The notes beneath the pieces are model-generated. The model made no database searches and was not told the origin of the DNA. It was given only the letters and a program-made list of their open reading frames with translations. Below, piece by piece: positions 9,976 to 19,143 of a DNA stretch of 64,000 bases. Source of the stretch: Citrobacter freundii (GTDB taxonomy: Bacteria > Pseudomonadota > Gammaproteobacteria > Enterobacterales > Enterobacteriaceae). Each line of letters starts with the position of its first letter. The stretch's first letter is position 1. The position numbers and the translations under genes are program-made. The stretch spans positions 22,857 through 86,856 of the forward strand of contig NZ_JAALBX010000016.1 in assembly GCF_011077955.1 (NCBI RefSeq), read 5' to 3'.

Positions 9976-10670
9976 GAAGCGGATACCATCAGGTAACCCC
10001 GTCCACGTAAGGTTTTAAACCACGGATGCCCATCTTTACGGTCAGGCAGTTTGCGGCGCAGGTTAGAAATATGCATATCAATGGCCCGATCAAACGGCGT
10101 CAGGCGTTTCCCCAATACTTCCTGACTGAGATGTTCACGGGAGACCACCTGACCAAGATGCTGAGCAAGCAAATAGAGTAAGGTGAATTCGGTGCCGGTG
10201 AGTTCCAGCGCGGTGCCGTCGAAGCTGGCTTCCTGGCGGCCAGGGTTCAGGCTCAACGCGTCAACTTCAAGGTTCGGCGAGCCGTTATCGCTGTTTTGCT
10301 GCTGTTCGCTCCAGTGGGAACGGCGCAGAATGGCGCGAATTCGCGCCACCAGTTCGCGATCGTTGAAGGGTTTGGGTAAATAGTCGTCCGCGCCCAGTTC
10401 AAGGCCTAACACGCGGTCCAGTTCGCTGCCGCGCGCGGTCAGCATGATTACGGGCGTCTGGTGAGTCTGACGTAGCTCTTTAAGTGTATCTATGCCATTT
10501 TTCTTCGGCATCATGACGTCGAGCAAAAGCAGGTCGATGCTGTCATCCAAAAGGTTAAGCGCCTGTTCGCCATCGTGAGCGACCACCACATTAAAACCTT
10601 CCATGTCGAGAAGCTCTTTCAAAAGAGAAGTGAGTTCACGATCATCATCAACTAACAGGATTTTATTCAT
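9972..10670 (-). CDS. cpxR: Envelope-stress response regulator CpxR
   Basis: 232-residue OmpR/PhoB-type regulator. The receiver domain (1-120) has the acidic pocket VDDD, phospho-acceptor Asp51 in LLLLDVMMP, the switch Thr in LTARG, and KPF. The winged-helix DNA-binding domain (about 135-230) carries RAIDMHISNLRRKL and the terminal TLRGRGYLM. It activates envelope folding and proteolysis genes, and here its own operon and cpxP from the shared intergenic region, which contains a perfect CpxR box. Confidence 0.98.
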   Translation of the reverse strand: MNKILLVDDDRELTSLLKELLDMEGFNVVVAHDGEQALNLLDDSIDLLLLDVMMPKKNGIDTLKELRQTHQTPVIMLTARGSELDRVLGLELGADDYLPKPFNDRELVARIRAILRRSHWSEQQQNSDNGSPNLEVDALSLNPGRQEASFDGTALELTGTEFTLLYLLAQHLGQVVSREHLSQEVLGKRLTPFDRAIDMHISNLRRKLPDRKDGHPWFKTLRGRGYLMVSAS

Positions 10671-10722
10671 TGTTAATACCTCCGAGGCAAAATTACGTCA
10701 TCAAGGCCCGGTAATCCATGAC

Positions 10723-10737
10723 TTTACGTTGTTTTAC
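10723..10737. promoter_or_regulatory. CpxR binding box between cpxR and cpxP
   Basis: On the minus strand this reads GTAAA-ACAAC-GTAAA, an exact match to the CpxR consensus GTAAA-N5-GTAAA. It lies between divergent cpxR and cpxP and can serve autoregulation of cpxRA and activation of cpxP. Confidence 0.85.
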
Positions 10738-10817
10738 ACCCCCTGACGCATGTTTGCAGCCTGAATCGTAAACTGGTTCTCGTTGAATCGCAGCACCCAC
10801 GTTTCCAGGAGTCAGTG

Positions 10818-11327
10818 ATGCGCAAAGTAACCGCTGCCGTCATGGCGTCAACACTGGCGATCAGTACGTTCGCAAGCCATGCTGCTGAAGTCGTTACCGG
10901 CGATAACTGGCAATCTGCAGAAGGTCTGACGCAACGAAACAGTGTGCAGAGCCATATGTTTGACGGCATTCAATTAACAGAAAAGCAACGTCAGCAAATG
11001 CGCGACCTAATGCAACAGGCAAAACATGAACAGCCGCCTGTTAATGTTAGCGAAATGGAGACCATGCATCGCCTGGTCACCGCAGAAAATTTTGATGAAA
11101 CTGCTGTACGAGCTCAGGCCGAAAAGATGGCACAAGAGCAGGTTGCTCGCCAGGTTGAAATGGCGAAAGTGCGCAATCAAATGTACCGGCTGTTAACGCC
11201 GGAGCAGCAAGCAGTTTTAAATGAGAAGCACCAGTATCGCATGATTCAATTGCGAAAAGTTTCGCAGATGCAACGGTCCTCCTCGCTAAATATGTTTAGT
11301 AGCAATACCCGTAGTAGTAACCAGTAA
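10818..11327 (+). CDS. cpxP: Periplasmic Cpx inhibitor/chaperone CpxP
   Basis: 169 residues. The signal peptide is cleaved after SHA (near residue 22). The mature protein is a helical hairpin with the two family LTxxQ motifs, LTEKQRQQM (about residue 55) and LTPEQQAVL (about 125). CpxP binds CpxA to damp signalling and delivers misfolded proteins to DegP. The ATG at 10818 has an AGGA ribosome site at good spacing; a GTG one codon upstream is less likely. The 3' untranslated region carries the CpxQ small RNA. The tail after about residue 148 is Ser/Asn-rich and diverges from E. coli. Confidence 0.95.
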   Translation: MRKVTAAVMASTLAISTFASHAAEVVTGDNWQSAEGLTQRNSVQSHMFDGIQLTEKQRQQMRDLMQQAKHEQPPVNVSEMETMHRLVTAENFDETAVRAQAEKMAQEQVARQVEMAKVRNQMYRLLTPEQQAVLNEKHQYRMIQLRKVSQMQRSSSLNMFSSNTRSSNQ

Positions 11328-11335
11328 CAACCCTG

Positions 11336-11394
11336 TTTTCCTTGCCATAGACACCATCCCTGTCTTCCCCTCCCTAACCGGAGGGGTTTTTTTT
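11336..11394 (+). ncRNA. cpxQ: CpxQ, sRNA from the cpxP 3' UTR
   Basis: About 59 bases immediately after cpxP. The 5' part TTTTCCTTGCCATAGACACC followed by ATCCCTGTCTTCC matches the Hfq-dependent CpxQ known from Salmonella, which is released from cpxP mRNA by RNase E and represses envelope-protein mRNAs. It ends in the cpxP terminator: CCCCTCC / GGAGGGG stem with a CTAACC loop and eight T. The terminator stem sequence differs from the Salmonella one I remember while the seed region is kept. Confidence 0.85.
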
Positions 11395-11469
11395 ATCCCT
11401 CGTCATGCATCCTGTCTGAGTTTGGCGCGTGATTCGTTATACTTTGCGAATTCATTCGCTGGAGTCTTT

Positions 11470-12372
11470 ATGAATCAATCTTATGCGCGCTTGGTAAATC
11501 GTGCCGCTATAGCCGCGACCGTGACGGCCTCACTGCTGCTGATGATTAAAATTTATGCCTGGTGGACGACCGGTTCAGTCAGCATTCTCGCAGCATTGGT
11601 GGATTCGCTGGTGGATATCGCCGCGTCATTGACCAATCTTCTGGTGGTGCGGTATTCCTTACAACCTGCTGATGATGAGCATACCTTTGGTCATGGTAAG
11701 GCCGAATCGCTGGCGGCGCTGGCGCAAAGTATGTTTATTTCCGGCTCCGCCATGTTTCTCTTCCTCACAGGCTTTGAAAGACTGGCAAACCCCGCGCCGA
11801 TGGGGGCGCCTGAAGTCGGGATGAGTGTCACTGTGCTTGCGCTAATCAGTACCTTGATACTGGTCACGTTTCAGCGCTGGGTCGTTCGTAAGACGAAAAG
11901 CCAGGCAGTACGTGCAGATATGCTTCATTATCAGTCTGATGTTATGATGAATAGCGCTATTCTGGTGGCGCTGGCGCTTTCCTGGTATGGTTGGCATCGG
12001 GCCGACGCCTTGTTTGCGCTGGGCATTGGCATGTATATTTTATATAGCGCATTACGAATGGGCTATGAAGCCGTCCAGTCATTGCTGGATCGCGCATTAC
12101 CGGATGATGAACATCAAATTATCATCGATATTGTGACATCGTGGCCCGGAGTTAGAGGCGCTCACGACCTTCGCACGCGGCAGTCAGGGCCGACCCGCTT
12201 TATTCAAATTCATCTGGAAATGGACGACAATTTGCCGCTGGTTCAGGCGCATATCGTGGCTGAGCAAGTGGAACAAGCGATCCTGGCGCGTTTCCCAGGT
12301 TCGGACGTCATTATTCATCAGGATCCCTGTTCTGTTGTGCCGCAGGGGAGACAGGGAAATTTCCTGCACTAA
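11470..12372 (+). CDS. fieF: Cation-efflux pump FieF (YiiP)
   Basis: 300-residue cation diffusion facilitator of the inner membrane; a proton-driven exporter of zinc and iron(II), working as a homodimer. Six membrane segments occupy about residues 10-210. Metal-site motifs are visible: DSLVDI in helix 2, [11 protein letters not shown] in the cytoplasmic loop, and HYQSDVMMN in helix 5. The cytoplasmic C-terminal domain (about 212-300) has HDLRTRQSG and HLEMDD. The start at 11470 (MNQSYARL) follows GGAG and matches the E. coli length. Stands alone between cpxP-cpxQ and pfkA. Confidence 0.97.
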   Translation: MNQSYARLVNRAAIAATVTASLLLMIKIYAWWTTGSVSILAALVDSLVDIAASLTNLLVVRYSLQPADDEHTFGHGKAESLAALAQSMFISGSAMFLFLTGFERLANPAPMGAPEVGMSVTVLALISTLILVTFQRWVVRKTKSQAVRADMLHYQSDVMMNSAILVALALSWYGWHRADALFALGIGMYILYSALRMGYEAVQSLLDRALPDDEHQIIIDIVTSWPGVRGAHDLRTRQSGPTRFIQIHLEMDDNLPLVQAHIVAEQVEQAILARFPGSDVIIHQDPCSVVPQGRQGNFLH

Positions 12373-12435
12373 ACAATGCGGGAAAAGTGAACCGAATGGC
12401 TTTTTTTGTATAATTCACCGCCATTTGGGCTGACC

Positions 12436-12449
12436 TGAATCAATTCAGC
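12436..12449. promoter_or_regulatory. Cra (FruR) operator upstream of pfkA
   Basis: TGAATCAATTCAGC matches the Cra site of the E. coli pfkA promoter, which I recognise from the surrounding sequence TGACCTGAATCAATTCAGC. Cra represses pfkA when glycolytic flux is low. A possible -10 (TATACT) follows at about 12473. Confidence 0.7.
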
Positions 12450-12552
12450 TGGAAGCTATTGATATACTATCTGCATTATTAGTCCATCGCCTGACGATGC
12501 AGGTGTTTCCGGCAACAGGATTCAATTTCGTATTCTACGTTCAGAGGTAGTC

Positions 12553-13515
12553 ATGATTAAAAAAATCGGAGTGTTGACGAGTGGCGGTGATGCGCCGGGC
12601 ATGAACGCCGCTATTCGCGGTGTGGTGCGCGCCGCGCTGACAGAAGGTCTTGAGGTATTTGGTATTTATGATGGCTATCTCGGCCTCTACGAAGACCGTA
12701 TGGTTCAGCTTGACCGTTACAGTGTGTCCGACATGATTAACCGCGGGGGCACGTTCCTGGGCTCCGCTCGTTTTCCTGAATTCCGCGAAGAGCATATTCG
12801 CGCTGTTGCCATCGAAAACATGAAAAAACGCGGCCTGGACGCGTTAGTTGTTATCGGCGGTGACGGTTCCTACATGGGTGCGAAACGCCTGACTGAAATG
12901 GGCTTTCCGTGCATCGGTCTGCCGGGCACCATTGATAACGACGTTGCCGGTACTGACTACACCATCGGTTACTTTACTGCGCTGAGCACCGTAGTTGAAG
13001 CGATTGACCGTCTGCGTGATACCTCTACCTCTCATCAACGTATCTCTATTGTTGAAGTCATGGGCCGCTACTGCGGCGACCTGACGCTGGCGGCGGCCAT
13101 TGCAGGCGGCTGCGAATTTATCGTGTTGCCGGAAGTTGAATTTAACCGTGACGATTTGGTTGCTGAAATCAAAGCGGGTATTGCTAAAGGTAAAAAACAC
13201 GCCATCGTCGCTATCACTGAACATATCTGCGATATCGATGAACTGTCGAAATACATCGAAACCGAAACCCAGCGTGAAACGCGCGCGACCGTACTGGGCC
13301 ATATCCAGCGTGGCGGTTCGCCGGTACCGTATGACCGCATCCTCGCATCCCGTATGGGCGCGTTCTCGATTGAGCTGCTGCTTCAGGGTTACGGCGGTCG
13401 TTGCGTGGGTATTCAGAACGAGAAGATGGTTCACCATGACATCATCGACGCTATTGAAAACATGAAGCGTCCGTTCAAAGGCGACTGGCTCGACTGCGCC
13501 AAAAAATTGTACTGA
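12553..13515 (+). CDS. pfkA: 6-phosphofructokinase isozyme I
   Basis: 320-residue cytosolic glycolytic enzyme (fructose 6-phosphate + ATP to fructose 1,6-bisphosphate), an allosteric tetramer. Motifs: the ATP-binding [13 protein letters not shown] at the start, GGDGSYMGA, the catalytic loop [11 protein letters not shown] (about residues 125-135), and fructose-phosphate binding [11 protein letters not shown]. Full length, monocistronic, with its own terminator. Confidence 0.98.
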   Translation: MIKKIGVLTSGGDAPGMNAAIRGVVRAALTEGLEVFGIYDGYLGLYEDRMVQLDRYSVSDMINRGGTFLGSARFPEFREEHIRAVAIENMKKRGLDALVVIGGDGSYMGAKRLTEMGFPCIGLPGTIDNDVAGTDYTIGYFTALSTVVEAIDRLRDTSTSHQRISIVEVMGRYCGDLTLAAAIAGGCEFIVLPEVEFNRDDLVAEIKAGIAKGKKHAIVAITEHICDIDELSKYIETETQRETRATVLGHIQRGGSPVPYDRILASRMGAFSIELLLQGYGGRCVGIQNEKMVHHDIIDAIENMKRPFKGDWLDCAKKLY

Positions 13516-13522
13516 TGTGAAG

Positions 13523-13544
13523 GCCGGGTTCGCCCGGCTTTTTT
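13523..13544 (+). terminator. Rho-independent terminator of pfkA
   Basis: GCCGGG-TTCG-CCCGGC hairpin with a UUCG tetraloop and a run of six T, beginning 7 bases after the pfkA stop. Confidence 0.85.
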
Positions 13545-13652
13545 CTGCCCCTTTTTATTCCTCGAAGTTATAGCCAATCTTTTTTTATTCTTTAATCATC
13601 TCACGCATTTCTGGCAGGCTGTGCCAATACACTACTTATAAGAGAACGTGCG

Positions 13653-14642
13653 ATGAACAAGTGGGGCGTGGGATTAACATTACTTTTGGCATCAACCAGC
13701 GTGCTGGCGAAGGACATTCAGTTATTAAACGTGTCTTATGACCCCACGCGCGAGCTGTACGAACAGTACAATAAAGCGTTTAGCGAGCACTGGAAGAAAG
13801 AGACCGGCGACAACGTGCTGATCCGCCAGTCTCACGGTGGTTCTGGCAAACAGGCGACATCAGTAATCAACGGGATTGAAGCCGATGTGGTGACCCTGGC
13901 GCTCGCCTACGACGTGGATGCCATTGCCGAGCGTGGCCGCATTGATAAAGCATGGATCAAACGCCTGCCGGATAATTCCGCGCCATACACCTCAACCATT
14001 GTTTTCCTGGTGCGCAAAGGCAACCCGAAACAAATCAAAGACTGGAATGATTTAATAAAACCGGGCGTTTCTGTGATCACGCCAAACCCGAAAAGCTCCG
14101 GCGGCGCGCGCTGGAACTACCTGGCGGCCTGGGGATACGCGCTGCATCAGAACAATGGCGATCAAAATAAAGCGCAGGACTTTGTAAAAGCGCTATATAA
14201 AAACGTGGAAGTGCTGGATTCAGGCGCGCGTGGTTCAACGAATACCTTTGTTGAGCGTGGTATTGGCGATGTGCTGATCGCCTGGGAGAACGAGGCGCTA
14301 CTCGCGACCAATCAGTTAGGAAAAGACAAATTCGAAATCGTTACGCCAAGTGAGTCGATTCTGGCGGAGCCAACCGTTTCTGTGGTGGATAAAGTCGTCG
14401 ATAAGAAAGGCACCCGGGAAGTGGCGCAAGCGTACCTGAAGTATCTCTATACGCCGGAAGGCCAGGAAATCGCCGCCAAAAATTACTATCGTCCGCGTGA
14501 CGAGCAGGTTGCGAAAAAATACGAAAGCGCATTCCCGAAACTTAAACTGTTCACCATTGATGAAGTATTTGGCGGCTGGACTAAAGCTCAGAAAGAGCAC
14601 TTCTCCAACGGCGGCACTTTTGATCAAATCAGTAAACGATAA
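13653..14642 (+). CDS. sbp: Periplasmic sulfate-binding protein Sbp
   Basis: 329 residues; the solute receptor that delivers sulfate to the CysTWA ABC importer. The signal peptide ([19 protein letters not shown]) is cleaved before [12 protein letters not shown]. The prokaryotic sulfate-binding signatures are present: QSHGGSGKQ and [19 protein letters not shown]. In E. coli the gene is under CysB control; I did not identify a CysB site. Ends in a strong hairpin terminator. Confidence 0.97.
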   Translation: MNKWGVGLTLLLASTSVLAKDIQLLNVSYDPTRELYEQYNKAFSEHWKKETGDNVLIRQSHGGSGKQATSVINGIEADVVTLALAYDVDAIAERGRIDKAWIKRLPDNSAPYTSTIVFLVRKGNPKQIKDWNDLIKPGVSVITPNPKSSGGARWNYLAAWGYALHQNNGDQNKAQDFVKALYKNVEVLDSGARGSTNTFVERGIGDVLIAWENEALLATNQLGKDKFEIVTPSESILAEPTVSVVDKVVDKKGTREVAQAYLKYLYTPEGQEIAAKNYYRPRDEQVAKKYESAFPKLKLFTIDEVFGGWTKAQKEHFSNGGTFDQISKR

Positions 14643-14660
14643 GTCGGTTCGATAATGTAA

Positions 14661-14682
14661 ACGGCCCTGCGGGGCCGTTTTT
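14661..14682 (+). terminator. Rho-independent terminator of sbp
   Basis: ACGGCCC-TGCG-GGGCCGT stem followed by TTTT, 18 bases after the sbp stop. Confidence 0.8.
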
Positions 14683-14721
14683 GTGTCAGACTTCCTCTTC
14701 AAGAGTGCGAAGGGGATGAAG

Positions 14722-15480
14722 ATGAAAAAGACGCTGACCGTTCTGGTCTGTCTCCTGCTACTTCTCGCCGCGATAGCGGGCAGTATGTGGTTTTATTTCA
14801 AAGGCGATTCAGACGCCCTGCGCGATATTGTCTTTCATCAGTGTGTGCCTAATGAGCAACGTCATAGCAATCCCGCTCCCTGTGAAGCAGTGAAGTTGGA
14901 TGGCGGCTATGCCATTTTCAAAGCCCGCAACGGCATGTTGCATTATCTGCTGATGCCCACCTGGCATATTAACGGCATCGAAAGCCCGATGCTCCTTCAT
15001 CCCAAAACGCCGAATTATTTCTGGCAAGCCTGGCAGGCACGGCACGTCATGAGCGACAGGCACGGTCAGGCCGTGCCAAATAGTGTGGTGTCGCTGACGT
15101 TGAACTCGAAAACAGGCCGCACGCAGGATCACTTCCATATTCACCTGTCCTGCCTGCGTCCTGAGGTGCGTAAGAAACTGAACGACGAAGCCTCAGCCAT
15201 CAGTAGCCGATGGTTACCGCTGCCGGGTGGAATTGATAATACGCCCTATCTGGTTCGCCGGGTAAACGAGGGGGAGCTGGCGCAACGCAGTCCTTTTTTA
15301 ATGCTCGCGCAGGAAGTACCGGACGCGCGGGCGCACATGGGGCGTTTCTCGTTAGCGATGGCGCAGCAACCCGACGGCTCTTTTGTCCTTTTGGCGACCG
15401 AGCGCAATCTGCTTAATCTCAATATTGCACACGCCGAGCAGCTTCAGGATCACGACTGCGCTCTGCTGCATTCCCGTTAA
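14722..15480 (+). CDS. cdh: CDP-diacylglycerol pyrophosphatase
   Basis: 252 residues. It hydrolyses CDP-diacylglycerol to phosphatidate and CMP at the inner membrane. An N-terminal membrane anchor (about residues 5-27, LTVLVCLLLLLAAIAGSMWFYF) precedes a HIT-like domain with the histidine motif TQDHFHIHLSC (about residues 130-140). I chose the ATG at 14722, which has AAGGGG six bases upstream; the ATG at 14716 lies directly against that site. Length agrees with E. coli (251), but residue-level divergence is higher than in neighbouring genes. In E. coli cdh is followed by tpiA; here a 5.8-kb insert separates them. Confidence 0.93.
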   Translation: MKKTLTVLVCLLLLLAAIAGSMWFYFKGDSDALRDIVFHQCVPNEQRHSNPAPCEAVKLDGGYAIFKARNGMLHYLLMPTWHINGIESPMLLHPKTPNYFWQAWQARHVMSDRHGQAVPNSVVSLTLNSKTGRTQDHFHIHLSCLRPEVRKKLNDEASAISSRWLPLPGGIDNTPYLVRRVNEGELAQRSPFLMLAQEVPDARAHMGRFSLAMAQQPDGSFVLLATERNLLNLNIAHAEQLQDHDCALLHSR

Positions 15481-15495
15481 GTTATTTTCTTTTTC

Positions 15496-15529
15496 AGGCC
15501 TGTCGACGATGCTGCGACAGGCCTTTTTT
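15496..15529 (+). terminator. Rho-independent terminator of cdh
   Basis: 10-bp perfect stem AGGCCTGTCG / CGACAGGCCT with a 9-base loop and six T, 15 bases after the cdh stop. Confidence 0.85.
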
Positions 15530-15583
15530 ATGTCTATGTGATCGCATTTGCAGGCCGGAACAATAAGCCGGAATGATATTTAT

Positions 15584-15599
15584 TGTGAAATCGATCAAA
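15584..15599 (+). promoter_or_regulatory. Probable CRP-cAMP site upstream of the permease-kinase operon
   Basis: TGTGA-AATCGA-TCAAA matches 9 of the 10 conserved bases of the CRP consensus TGTGA-N6-TCACA. Its last four bases overlap the 34-bp palindrome. A possible -10 (TACACT) at 15639-15644 would put the start about 60 bases from the site centre, a usual class I distance. This suggests catabolite control combined with specific repression (inference). Confidence 0.55.
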
Positions 15600-15629
15600 A
15601 GATATAAAGGTATACCTTTATATCTTTTG
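15596..15629. promoter_or_regulatory. Perfect 34-bp palindrome, probable operator of the GntR-type regulator
   Basis: The half-site CAAAAGATATAAAGGTA is followed directly by its exact reverse complement, centred between 15612 and 15613 (core AGGTATACCT). There is no T-run and no spacer, so it is a protein-binding site rather than a terminator. It sits 140 bases before the permease gene. GntR/HutC-family operators are palindromes with GT..AC cores, so the regulator at 19194-19916 is the likely binder. No second copy was seen elsewhere in the cluster. Confidence 0.7.
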
Positions 15630-15768
15630 GATGTTCCCTACACTCACTGTGTGCCGCGAATCAAAGGCATACTGCACTTCACCAGGAAAATTAACTGTTT
15701 CACTTTCAGGTAGTTAAATAAAACCCACAGCCAGGCATACGCAAACCTGGCTCACAAGGGATACCGAC

Positions 15769-17103
15769 ATGAAACTCACTATCGTGGAAAAAATAGGTTT
15801 TGGCGCAGGCGATATGGCGATAAACGTCGTGATTATCGCCATGCAGTTGCTCCTCGCCTACTTCTATACCGACATTTACGGCCTGCGGGCGGTGGACGTT
15901 GGTGTGCTGTTTGTTGTGGTGCGCATGATCGACGCGTTTATCGATCCGGCCATGGGCATCTTAACCGATAAATTTAAGACCCGCTGGGGCCGCTACCGGC
16001 CGTGGATGATCTGGTTTGCCATCCCGTTCGGCTTCGCGGTCTATCTGATGTTTATCACGCCTGATATGGCGTATACCGCCAAACTCGCCTGGGCCTATTT
16101 TACTTATATCCTGATGACGCTGGTGTACACCGCCATCACCATTCCATACATCTCGCTTATCGGCGTGATAACCGACGACCCGGTCGAGCGCCTGAGCGCT
16201 AACGGTTATCGCTTTGTCATGACGAAAATCGCCGCGTTTCTGGTGACCATCGTGGTGCCGATGCTGGCGGTATGGCTTGGGCAGGGCAACAAAGCGCTGG
16301 GCTATCAACTCTCTATGGGGCTGATGGGGGCCATGGGGGCGTTGTTGTTTGTGTTTTGCTTTTTCACCACCCGTGAACGCATCGAACCGGAAATCCCCTC
16401 ACTGTCGCTTAAAAAGCAGTTTTCCTATCTGCTGCGTAACGATCAGTGGATTATCCTCGGCGTGGTGATCCTGCTTCTGATGTGCGGCTACGTCATTCGC
16501 GGTTCGGTTGCCGCTTATTACGCGAAGTATTATCTGGGGGGCGGTGACAGCCTGATTTCTCCTTTCCTGACCGTAGGCGTCGTTGCCTCGATCCTGGCGA
16601 TGATCTCCACCACCTGGATAACCAAGTACTACGACAAAATCAAAATGTTCCGCTACACGCAGCTCATGACTTTTGCGCTCAGTATCGCCATGTACTTTGT
16701 CGTCGGGCGCGACAACATGCTCCTCGCGTTCGCCTTCTATTTCTTGATCAACTTCTTTTGCGACATGCAGATGCCCGTGTTCTGGTCATCCATTGCCGAA
16801 GCGGTGGATTACGGCGAGAAAAAGAACGGACTACGCGTCTCAGGGCTGGCCTTCGGCGGCATCCTCTTTTTCCAGAAATTCGGGATGGGCATCGCGGGCG
16901 GCATTCTCGGTTTCTTATTGAGTTATTTCGGTTATCAGGCCGATGCCGAGCAAAGCGAGCGGGCACTGATGGGCATTGCGTTAATGATGACGCTGATCCC
17001 GGCGGTATTTCATCTGGTGATTGGTTTGCTGATGAAAAAGTACCTCATCAACAACGCCTATTATCGTGAAATCCGGGCGGAGCTCGCGCAGCGTGCGGCG
17101 TAA
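15769..17103 (+). CDS. GPH-family (MelB-like) sugar/nucleoside-type cation symporter
   Basis: 444-residue inner-membrane transporter with about 12 hydrophobic helices. It belongs to the glycoside-pentoside-hexuronide:cation symporter family: KIGFGAGDMAINVV at the start, the conserved DAFIDPAMGILTDKFKTRWGRYRPWM segment after helix 2 (residues about 52-75), and the central cytoplasmic loop with TTRERI. Substrate cannot be read. Its partners (a riboside-type kinase and an ADP-ribosylglycohydrolase-fold protein) suggest a nucleoside-like or ribose-containing compound, as proposed for the analogous E. coli yegT-yegU-yegV-yegW set. First gene of a three-gene operon, 10 bases before the kinase start; preceded by a CRP-like site and palindrome. 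Salmonella has a very similar cluster at the same cdh-tpiA locus (STM4065 by my recollection). Confidence 0.85.
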   Translation: MKLTIVEKIGFGAGDMAINVVIIAMQLLLAYFYTDIYGLRAVDVGVLFVVVRMIDAFIDPAMGILTDKFKTRWGRYRPWMIWFAIPFGFAVYLMFITPDMAYTAKLAWAYFTYILMTLVYTAITIPYISLIGVITDDPVERLSANGYRFVMTKIAAFLVTIVVPMLAVWLGQGNKALGYQLSMGLMGAMGALLFVFCFFTTRERIEPEIPSLSLKKQFSYLLRNDQWIILGVVILLLMCGYVIRGSVAAYYAKYYLGGGDSLISPFLTVGVVASILAMISTTWITKYYDKIKMFRYTQLMTFALSIAMYFVVGRDNMLLAFAFYFLINFFCDMQMPVFWSSIAEAVDYGEKKNGLRVSGLAFGGILFFQKFGMGIAGGILGFLLSYFGYQADAEQSERALMGIALMMTLIPAVFHLVIGLLMKKYLINNAYYREIRAELAQRAA

Positions 17104-17113
17104 GGAGACACAG

Positions 17114-18073
17114 ATGAAACCAGCCAAAAAAGTCTGGGTGATTGGCGATGCCTCGGTAGATCTGGTGCCGGACACCGATAACACCTATCTGAAATGCCCG
17201 GGAGGCGCCTCGGCAAATGTTGCGGCCTGCATTGCGCGTCAGGGTGGTCATTGCGGATTCATTGGCCGTCTGGGTGACGACGATGCCGGACGGTTTTTGA
17301 AACAGGTGCTGCAAAACGAAGGGGCGGATGTCACGCAACTTCGGCTTGATGAAAAACTTACCAGCGCAGTGCTTATCGTCAATCTAACGCCAGACGGCGA
17401 GCGTAGCTTTACGTATCTGGTTCGGCCCAGCGCCGATACCTTTGTGTCCGTTGACGATTTACCGACTTTTCAGCCAGGCGAATGGTTTTACTTCAGTTCC
17501 ATCGGCTTAACGGACTCCCCGGCGCGGGAAGCGTGCCTTGAAGGCGCGCGGCGAATGCGCGCGGCAGGCGGACACGTCATGTTTGACGTTAACCTGCGCG
17601 AAAGCATGTGGCGGGACGTCAACGAGATCCCGGCATTGATAGCTCAATCCGTGGCGCTCGCCACGGTGTGCAAAGTCTCTGCGGATGAGTTGTGTCGTTT
17701 GGGCAACGTATCGCAATGGCAGGACGCACGCTATCTCCTTCAAAAAATGGGCTGCGACACCGTTGTAATTTCACTGGGAGAGGCGGGGGCATATCTGGTT
17801 TGTCCCGCGGGCGAACGCCACTTTCCCGCGCCCCACGTTGCCGTTGTCGATACCACCGGCGCGGGCGACGCCTTTGTCGGCGGGCTGCTGATGAGCCTTT
17901 CACAACGGGAAACCTGGCCGATGTCGACCCTGTCGCACGCGATTTCTCACGCTAATGCCTGCGGCGCGTTAGTCGTCACAGCAAAAGGGGCGATGACCGC
18001 ATTGCCATACCCCCATCAATTAACCGCTTTTCTCGCCGCTCAACAGCCGGGCGCGAACCCCATTCATTGGTAA
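17114..18073 (+). CDS. PfkB-family kinase, aminoimidazole riboside kinase-like
   Basis: 319 residues, ribokinase fold. PfkB signature 1 region PGGASANVAACIARQGG is at about residues 29-45, preceded by GDASVDLVP. Signature 2, DTTGAGDAFVGG (246-257), has the catalytic base Asp252 and the anion hole. It closely resembles Salmonella STM4066 along its length, an enzyme shown to phosphorylate aminoimidazole riboside so that it can feed thiamine synthesis; the physiological substrate may be a different riboside. The ATG at 17114 follows AAGGAG and gives the same length as the Salmonella protein. Lies between permease and hydrolase with gaps of 10 and 11 bases, so the three genes are clearly one operon. 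The last ten residues differ from the homologue. Confidence 0.88.
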   Translation: MKPAKKVWVIGDASVDLVPDTDNTYLKCPGGASANVAACIARQGGHCGFIGRLGDDDAGRFLKQVLQNEGADVTQLRLDEKLTSAVLIVNLTPDGERSFTYLVRPSADTFVSVDDLPTFQPGEWFYFSSIGLTDSPAREACLEGARRMRAAGGHVMFDVNLRESMWRDVNEIPALIAQSVALATVCKVSADELCRLGNVSQWQDARYLLQKMGCDTVVISLGEAGAYLVCPAGERHFPAPHVAVVDTTGAGDAFVGGLLMSLSQRETWPMSTLSHAISHANACGALVVTAKGAMTALPYPHQLTAFLAAQQPGANPIHW

Positions 18074-18084
18074 AGGAGTGATTC

Positions 18085-19125
18085 ATGCACGTCGATCAGA
18101 ATAAAATTTTAGGGTGTTTACTGGGCGCCGCCGCCGCTGACGCGATGGGGGCCGCAACCGAGGTCAGAACCCAACAGCAAATCAAAGCGTATTTTGGCGG
18201 ATGGGTGACGACATTTGTGAAACCGCCAGCGGATACCTTTGGTCGTTGCAATGAAGCAGGGATGTGCACCGATGATTTCATCCAGGCAAAATACATTATG
18301 GACGCCCTGCTTAAACATCACCGTCAGGTGAATGACGAGGTGATGCGTGAGGCCTTTACCCGCTGGCTGGCGTACCCGTTTTATGCCAACTTTACCGGTC
18401 CTACGACGCGCGCGGCCATGAAGGCGCTGTTCAATGACAATCGCACTTCTCTTCAGGGCGAACTTGAAGGCGAGAAGCAATCCGTGCAGATCATTAACAA
18501 AGGCAATGCGGAAGCCACCAACGGCGCAGCGATGAAAATCTGGCCGGCGGCCGTGCTTCATCCGGGCGACCTTGAGCAGGCGATTGATACGGCGCTGAAA
18601 ATCACCCGCTTTACCCATAACAATGTGCTGGCGATGTCTGGCGCGGCGGCGATGGCGGCGGCGACCAGCGAAGCGCTTCGGGACAATACCAGCGCCGACA
18701 GCATCATTGCGGCGGGCATTTACGGCGCCGATCGCGGTTATATCATGGCGCAACAGCAGGGGGCGATGATGGTTGCCGGCCCGTCGGTGGCGCGGCGTAT
18801 CGAACTGGCGGTTGCCATTGGTAAGCGGCACGCCAGCTGGGAAACCGCTATTGTGGAGATAAGCGATATCATCGGGACTGGTCTGCACGTCAGTGAAGCG
18901 GTACCCGCCGCCTTCGGCCTGTTCGCATGTTGTCCAGATTCGGCGGTTGATGCTATTATTTCGGCCGTTAATATCGGCAATGATACCGATACCGTTGCCA
19001 CCATGGTTGGGGCACTTTCTGGCGCCTTCCACGGCGCGAATGCTTTCCCTGACGACTATTTAACCACGGTAAATCGAATGAATCATTTCGATTTGGCTGA
19101 GCTTGCCAGGCAGATTGCGGGGTAG
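18085..19125 (+). CDS. ADP-ribosylglycohydrolase-fold protein
   Basis: 346 residues, all-helical ADP-ribosylglycohydrolase (DraG/ARH) superfamily. Dinuclear-metal motifs are present in order: AAADAMGAATE near the N-terminus (17-27), TDD at 62-64, and NDTDTVA at 299-305 followed by GALSGAFHG. The metal ligands look intact, so a hydrolase of N- or O-glycosidic bonds to ribose is likely. In this operon a free small-molecule substrate is more plausible than ADP-ribosylated protein; E. coli YegU sits in a parallel context. Start supported by AAAGGAG. A hairpin (19144-19165) separates it from the regulator gene. The true substrate is unknown. Confidence 0.85.
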   Translation: MHVDQNKILGCLLGAAAADAMGAATEVRTQQQIKAYFGGWVTTFVKPPADTFGRCNEAGMCTDDFIQAKYIMDALLKHHRQVNDEVMREAFTRWLAYPFYANFTGPTTRAAMKALFNDNRTSLQGELEGEKQSVQIINKGNAEATNGAAMKIWPAAVLHPGDLEQAIDTALKITRFTHNNVLAMSGAAAMAAATSEALRDNTSADSIIAAGIYGADRGYIMAQQQGAMMVAGPSVARRIELAVAIGKRHASWETAIVEISDIIGTGLHVSEAVPAAFGLFACCPDSAVDAIISAVNIGNDTDTVATMVGALSGAFHGANAFPDDYLTTVNRMNHFDLAELARQIAG

Positions 19126-19143
19126 CCGAGCGTTTACCTTGCC

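Noticed and set aside
15541..15580. Possible REP element (GCAGGCCGGAACAATAAGCCGG)
   Set aside because: Only part of the REP consensus is present and the stem is short; it may be a remnant but cannot be supported.
18118..19032. Long antisense open frame (304 codons) opposite the ADP-ribosylglycohydrolase gene
   Set aside because: GC-rich codon structure of the real gene creates it; its translation is rich in Arg/His and lacks any motif.
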